Assembly: GCA_024636355.1 (NCBI GenBank)
Contig: JAGXHH010000073.1
Coordinates: 1-16,126 of the forward strand
Origin: Desulfobacteraceae bacterium
GTDB lineage: Bacteria; Desulfobacterota; Desulfobacteria; Desulfobacterales; Desulfosalsimonadaceae
DNA: 16,126 nucleotides
Direction: 5' to 3'
A program made the position numbers and the translations under genes. This document shows positions 13,004 to 16,126 of the stretch, in pieces. The notes under the pieces are model-generated. The model made no database searches and was not told the DNA's origin. It was given only the letters and a program-made list of their open reading frames with translations. Within the stretch, counting starts at the first letter, position 1; the number at the start of each line of letters is the position of its first letter.

Positions 13004-14122
13004 ATGTATAATGATGATTTAATCCGACTTTTGGAATCCGGCCGGAAAGTGATCGGCTGTTTTCCGCTCTATCCTCCCCTGGAACTGTTCGATGCCATGG
13101 GACTCGCGCCGGTAGTGCTCTGGAGGTTTCCCGAACCGATGCCCGAAACCCCGGCAAGCGATTCCCACCTGCAGAATTATGCCTGCTCCGTGGCCCGGCG
13201 GCTGACCGATTTTATCCTCTCCGATGCCGGCGGGGCGATCGACGGGGTGTTCATGTACAATGCCTGCGACACGCTCCGCAACCTTCCGGAAATTTTAGAG
13301 CACGGCACCCGGGCCGCCGGGCGGCCACTTCCCGTGCACCGGGTGCACATGCCGATGGTGGGGTGCGGGCAGGAACAGGATGTGGATACGGCCGGCTTTA
13401 TCGCAGACGAATTTGCCGGATTGATTCAGGCACTCGAAACCACCTACGGGGTTGTTTTTTCAGCTGAACGGTTTGAAAAAAGTATTCGCAGGTTTGAAAC
13501 GATCCGGGATCTTTGCCGGCAGCTGGATATGGCAGCCGCCCAGGGGCGGATTCCGTTTGCCGATTTCGTCCGGGTTGTGCACCGGACCTGGTGGATGAGT
13601 GCTGCGGCCCAGGTCGATTTTCTTACCGGCGTGCTGGCGGAAACCCGGGAAGTGTCCCCGGAACCGGTAACCAGAAAAATTACGGGCAGGGTCCTCCTGA
13701 GCGGAATCCTGCCGCCTCCGGTTCCGGTTATCGAGGCCATTGAAGGGGCGGGGCTGGCCATTGCGGGAAACGATATCGCCACCCTGTACCGGGCCTACGC
13801 GAAGATGCCCGCACCTGCTGCCGACCCGGGCCGCTATTACCACCAGTTTTATCGGGAACATTTTCCCTGTCCCACACTTCTTTATACGGCCGATGAACGC
13901 TTTGACACGCTGCTCGACCTCATCCGCCGGCGCGGCGCGTCCGGGGTGATATTCGCAGGTGAAAAATTCTGCGAATATGAATATTTTGAATACCCATACC
14001 TGGAAAATCGCCTGAAGGCCGAAGGCATCCACACGCTCCGGTTGGAGATCGCCATGGCGGACGCATCGATTTCCGCCCTTCGAACCCGGATCGAAGCGTT
14101 TGCGGAAATGGTGGGGGGGTAA
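13004..14122 (+). CDS. 2-hydroxyacyl-CoA dehydratase / benzoyl-CoA reductase-type small subunit
   Basis: A 372-residue member of the HgdB/BcrC/FldC superfamily, whose heterodimers carry [4Fe-4S] clusters and perform ketyl-radical dehydration of 2-hydroxyacyl-CoA or reduction of aryl-CoA. Family marks: the N-terminal IGCFPLYPPLELFDAMGLAPVVLW (17-40), NYACSVAR with Cys61, YNACDTLRN with Cys88, and KFCEYEYFEYPYL with Cys323. These three cysteines are at the usual cluster-ligand positions. The start at 13004 is chosen from AGAGG 9-10 bases upstream and because homology begins at once; the in-frame extension to 12905 is unsupported. The partner subunit follows at 14484, after an unusually long 361-bp repeat-filled gap. 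No activator ATPase (HgdC/BcrA-D type) is present in the window. The substrate cannot be told. Confidence 0.9.
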   Translation: MYNDDLIRLLESGRKVIGCFPLYPPLELFDAMGLAPVVLWRFPEPMPETPASDSHLQNYACSVARRLTDFILSDAGGAIDGVFMYNACDTLRNLPEILEHGTRAAGRPLPVHRVHMPMVGCGQEQDVDTAGFIADEFAGLIQALETTYGVVFSAERFEKSIRRFETIRDLCRQLDMAAAQGRIPFADFVRVVHRTWWMSAAAQVDFLTGVLAETREVSPEPVTRKITGRVLLSGILPPPVPVIEAIEGAGLAIAGNDIATLYRAYAKMPAPAADPGRYYHQFYREHFPCPTLLYTADERFDTLLDLIRRRGASGVIFAGEKFCEYEYFEYPYLENRLKAEGIHTLRLEIAMADASISALRTRIEAFAEMVGG

Positions 14123-14138
14123 AGCGGAATAAACCATG

Positions 14139-14360
14139 TCTCGCAAAGACGCAAAGAACGCCAAGCTAAGCCTCAGCAATTCTCGGTGAAATGTGTCTGT
14201 GATTAACGGGTGCTACGTAGGAGCGGGCCATGCCCGCGAAAATGCATCCGCCATCGCGGGCATGGCCCGCTCCTACAGAGCCTTTCGACGTTCACCGAGC
14301 AATGTTGCCTGCTTATAAACATCAGTATTATTCTTTGCGGCCTTGGCGTCTTGGCGAGAA
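14139..14360. repeat. Concentric nest of three inverted repeats
   Basis: The outer arms, at 14139-14165 and 14331-14360, are 9-bp-period CGCAAAGAC/CGCCAAG arrays, complementary with a few mismatches. The middle arms are CTCGGTGAA (14182-14190) and TTCACCGAG (14291-14299), perfect. The inner part is a doublet of 22-base exact inverted units (14217-14238 and 14255-14276), beginning GTAGGAGCGGGC and ending in CTCCTAC, each with its own GCGGGC-CAT-GCCCGC hairpin. In this doublet the GTAG/CTAC ends face outwards, the opposite of the other three doublets. Confidence 0.85.
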
Positions 14361-14420
14361 AAAATACGTTTACGAGGCAATCACATTTAACATGTTGCTT
14401 TCGTTTTGATTGATTGAATC

Positions 14421-14460
14421 AATTGCGAATTGTGAATAGCTAATTGTGAATTGTGAATTA
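14421..14460. repeat. AATTGTG heptamer array
   Basis: Bases 14421-14455 divide exactly into five heptamers: AATTGCG, AATTGTG, AATAGCT, AATTGTG, AATTGTG. A partial unit follows. The array ends 23 bp before the downstream dehydratase start, so it forms most of that gene's leader. Confidence 0.85.
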
Positions 14461-14483
14461 AAGAAAATGCGAAAGAGGAACCC

Positions 14484-15734
14484 ATGACATCCCAGGTAAA
14501 AACCGAATCGGGCCGGCATTTGAGCAAAATCATGCGCGACTGCTACATGGACATCCACCAGCGGGCTGCACAGGGGGCGTTTGTGATCTGGATCGCCATC
14601 AATGTGCCGGCCGAACTGTTTGCCGGGTTTGACAACGTGATCTACGCGGTGCCCGAAAGCCATGCGGCGACCAGTGCAGCCAAGGGGGTAGGGGCGCTCC
14701 AGTGCGAAAAGGCCGAAAAGATAGGTTACTCCATGGACCTTTGCTCCTATGCCCGCATCGATATCGGCACGGTGGCGGACGGCGGAAACGATTCGCCCAC
14801 CTTCGGCCTGCCCGCACCGCAAATGCTTGTCTCGGACAACAACAACTGCTCGCTCCTGGTCAAATGGTTTGATGTGCACCACCGGCAAATGGGGATTCCG
14901 CATTATATTGTCGACGTGCCGTTCTGTTATTCGCCCCAGCGGGAGAAAGACCGGAAATACATCGTCGAGCAGTTCCGCGGCCTGATCCGGGCCATAGAAG
15001 AAAAATCCGGCCAGCGACATGACATGGACCGGGTCCGGGAAGCGATGCAGTATACCAGCGAGGGGCTCGCCCACTGGAAACGGTTTCTGTCTCTTGCCGC
15101 TCACCGGCCGTCGGCGATCACCGCATTTGATTCGTTCGTCCAGATGGCCCCGTTTCTTACCCTGCGCGGCACGCCCCAGTTTGCCGAACATTACCGATTG
15201 CTCGCAGATGAAACCGAACAGCTGGTCGCCGACTCCCGGTTCCCGGTCCCGAATGAAAAATACCGACTCTTCTGGGATAACATCGCTCCCTGGCACCAGC
15301 TCCGGAACATGTCGGCCCGGCTGGCGCAGATGGACGCCAACATTATCGGCGCCACCTATACCCAGTGCATTGGTACCGTAGAGGGGAGCTTCCAGCCGCA
15401 CCTGTATGCGGGCGGTGATCCGCTCGATTACATGGCCCGCACCCAGAATGCTTACGTCTGCCCGCACGGCATGGAACTGCGCAGCCGGGCCATGGCTGAA
15501 GCGGTTGAAACACTGGGGGTGGACGGGATTGTTTTTGCCAGCAACCGCAGTTGCAAGCCGTATTCGATCACCCAGATCGACCAGATGAAACAGATGACCG
15601 AAACGCTTGGTATCCCGGCCGTTATGATCGACGTGGATCACGCCGACGCCCGAAAATTCAGCCAGGAAACCGCCTACCTGCGCATCGAGGCACTGCTGGA
15701 AAGCATCGAAGCAGGACGCGTAACTGTTTCCTGA
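14484..15734 (+). CDS. 2-hydroxyacyl-CoA dehydratase / benzoyl-CoA reductase-type large subunit
   Basis: A 416-residue homologue of HgdA/BcrB/FldB, the partner of the product of 13004-14122. Cluster-ligand cysteines are in family context: Cys87 in DLCSYARIDIG, Cys122 in DNNNCSLLVKWFD, and Cys357 in SNRSCKPYS. The block GIPHYIVDVPF at 137-147 is also typical. The length is close to BcrB-type subunits. AGAGGA at 14474-14479 precedes the ATG by 4-5 bases. The protein is cytoplasmic and expected to be oxygen-labile, requiring an ATP-driven one-electron activator that is not in this window. It is followed 276 bp later by an enoyl-CoA hydratase/isomerase gene, consistent with an anaerobic acyl-CoA or aryl-CoA degradation cluster. 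The motifs do not separate aryl-CoA reductase from 2-hydroxyacyl-CoA dehydratase. Confidence 0.92.
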   Translation: MTSQVKTESGRHLSKIMRDCYMDIHQRAAQGAFVIWIAINVPAELFAGFDNVIYAVPESHAATSAAKGVGALQCEKAEKIGYSMDLCSYARIDIGTVADGGNDSPTFGLPAPQMLVSDNNNCSLLVKWFDVHHRQMGIPHYIVDVPFCYSPQREKDRKYIVEQFRGLIRAIEEKSGQRHDMDRVREAMQYTSEGLAHWKRFLSLAAHRPSAITAFDSFVQMAPFLTLRGTPQFAEHYRLLADETEQLVADSRFPVPNEKYRLFWDNIAPWHQLRNMSARLAQMDANIIGATYTQCIGTVEGSFQPHLYAGGDPLDYMARTQNAYVCPHGMELRSRAMAEAVETLGVDGIVFASNRSCKPYSITQIDQMKQMTETLGIPAVMIDVDHADARKFSQETAYLRIEALLESIEAGRVTVS

Positions 15735-15743
15735 AAACCACAG

Positions 15744-15983
15744 TTCTTCTTGCTCTTGCTCTTGCTCATGATCTTAATCTTAATCTTTAATTTCTTAACC
15801 TTGATGAAATCGCAAAAAAGCAGAAAATAACCACAGAGGTCACAGAGGTCACAGAGATTATGGCATTTATAATAAAAGGGCATTACTCTGTGTGCTCTGT
15901 GCCCTCTGTGGTTAAAACGGACTTTTTATGAGACGATAAAGATTAAGATTAAGATTAAGAGCGAGAGCAAGAGCAAGAAGAAA
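15744..15983. repeat. Concentric nest of two inverted repeats built from 6-bp and 9/10-bp tandem units
   Basis: The outer left arm (15744-15791) is a run of TTGCTC hexamers followed by TTAATC hexamers. The outer right arm (15936-15983) is its reverse complement in the same order, with only a few mismatches over about 48 bp. The inner arms, 15829-15856 and 15886-15913, are AACCACAGAGG/CACAGAG units complementary over 28 bp with three mismatches. It fills the 276-bp gap between the dehydratase and enoyl-CoA hydratase genes. Confidence 0.9.
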
Positions 15984-16010
15984 TCTTATAATGTGACTAA
16001 GGAGCTGGAT

Positions 16011-16126
16011 ATGGAAGAAACACCCGTCGTTTTAAAACTGGAAGAAAATATCGCCTGGGTCACCCTGAACCGCCCCAACCGCCGCAATGCGATCAACCAG
16101 GCGTTGCTGGTGCACCTCTATGATGC
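16011..16126 (+). CDS. Enoyl-CoA hydratase/isomerase family protein, 3'-truncated by the window end
   Basis: Only the first 38 residues are in the window. The pattern IAWVTLNRPNRRNAINQALL is the standard N-terminal strand-turn-helix of the crotonase fold, including the N-R-P...N-A-[IL] signature. AAGGAG at 15999-16004 lies six bases before the ATG, a strong start. Catalytic glutamates and the oxyanion-hole region lie beyond the end, so hydratase, isomerase or ring hydrolase cannot be distinguished. It follows the two dehydratase/reductase subunits on the same strand, probably in one pathway. Confidence 0.9.
   Translation, partial: MEETPVVLKLEENIAWVTLNRPNRRNAINQALLVHLYD

Noticed and set aside
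14370..15641. Long open frame (423 codons) on the minus strand
   Set aside because: It lies antisense to the large dehydratase subunit, whose frame has conserved cysteine motifs and a ribosome-binding site. The antisense product has no recognisable domain and is a codon-bias shadow.

Overview
The window looks like one end of a metagenomic or draft-genome contig from an anaerobic deltaproteobacterium (Desulfobacterota, sulfate-reducer type). This is inferred from three things: a class III polyhydroxyalkanoate (PHA) synthase of the kind known from Desulfococcus, a pair of oxygen-sensitive 2-hydroxyacyl-CoA dehydratase / benzoyl-CoA reductase-type subunits, and intergenic DNA crowded with short palindromic and tandem repeats. 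No rRNA, tRNA, CRISPR array or complete transposon was seen. Bases 1-17 are a Tn5/Nextera mosaic-end remnant, so the true genomic sequence starts at about base 18.

Layout. 20-907: 3' part of a type II secretion / type IV pilus assembly ATPase. 1355-2569: an unrecognised cysteine-rich protein with three CxC motifs. 3268-4119: an exported SYLF/Ysc84-domain protein with a glutamine-rich linker. 4331-4823: a phasin/PhaE-like coiled-coil gene broken by a frameshift. 4990-12415: a PHA cluster. On the minus strand it reads phasin, phasin, phaE, phaC and a tandem-GAF protein; phaJ lies further downstream on the same strand behind a 671-bp island of repeats. phaR is divergent from the phasins, and a phaZ-type depolymerase converges on phaR across a shared terminator. 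13004-15734: two 2-hydroxyacyl-CoA dehydratase-family subunits. 16011-end: the start of an enoyl-CoA hydratase/isomerase.

How the genes work together. PhaJ can turn beta-oxidation enoyl-CoA into (R)-3-hydroxyacyl-CoA. PhaC-PhaE polymerises it, the phasins and the broken PhaE-like protein would coat or scaffold granules, PhaZ mobilises the polymer, and PhaR senses PHA and represses. The 10-mer TTGC(A/G)ATGCA occurs in front of the phasin operon, in front of phaR and also in front of the SYLF gene. It is a candidate PhaR operator that would tie the SYLF protein to the PHA regulon. The dehydratase pair and enoyl-CoA hydratase suggest a neighbouring anaerobic acyl-CoA degradation pathway that could feed carbon to PHA, but its substrate cannot be told from here.

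The most unusual content is intergenic. GTAG-headed REP-like palindromes occur as inverted doublets whose hairpin cores match within a pair but differ between pairs. Short-period tandem arrays (6, 7 or 9 bp) are arranged as inverted pairs that enclose other inverted repeats, giving concentric structures at 14139-14360, 15744-15983 and 5431-6073.
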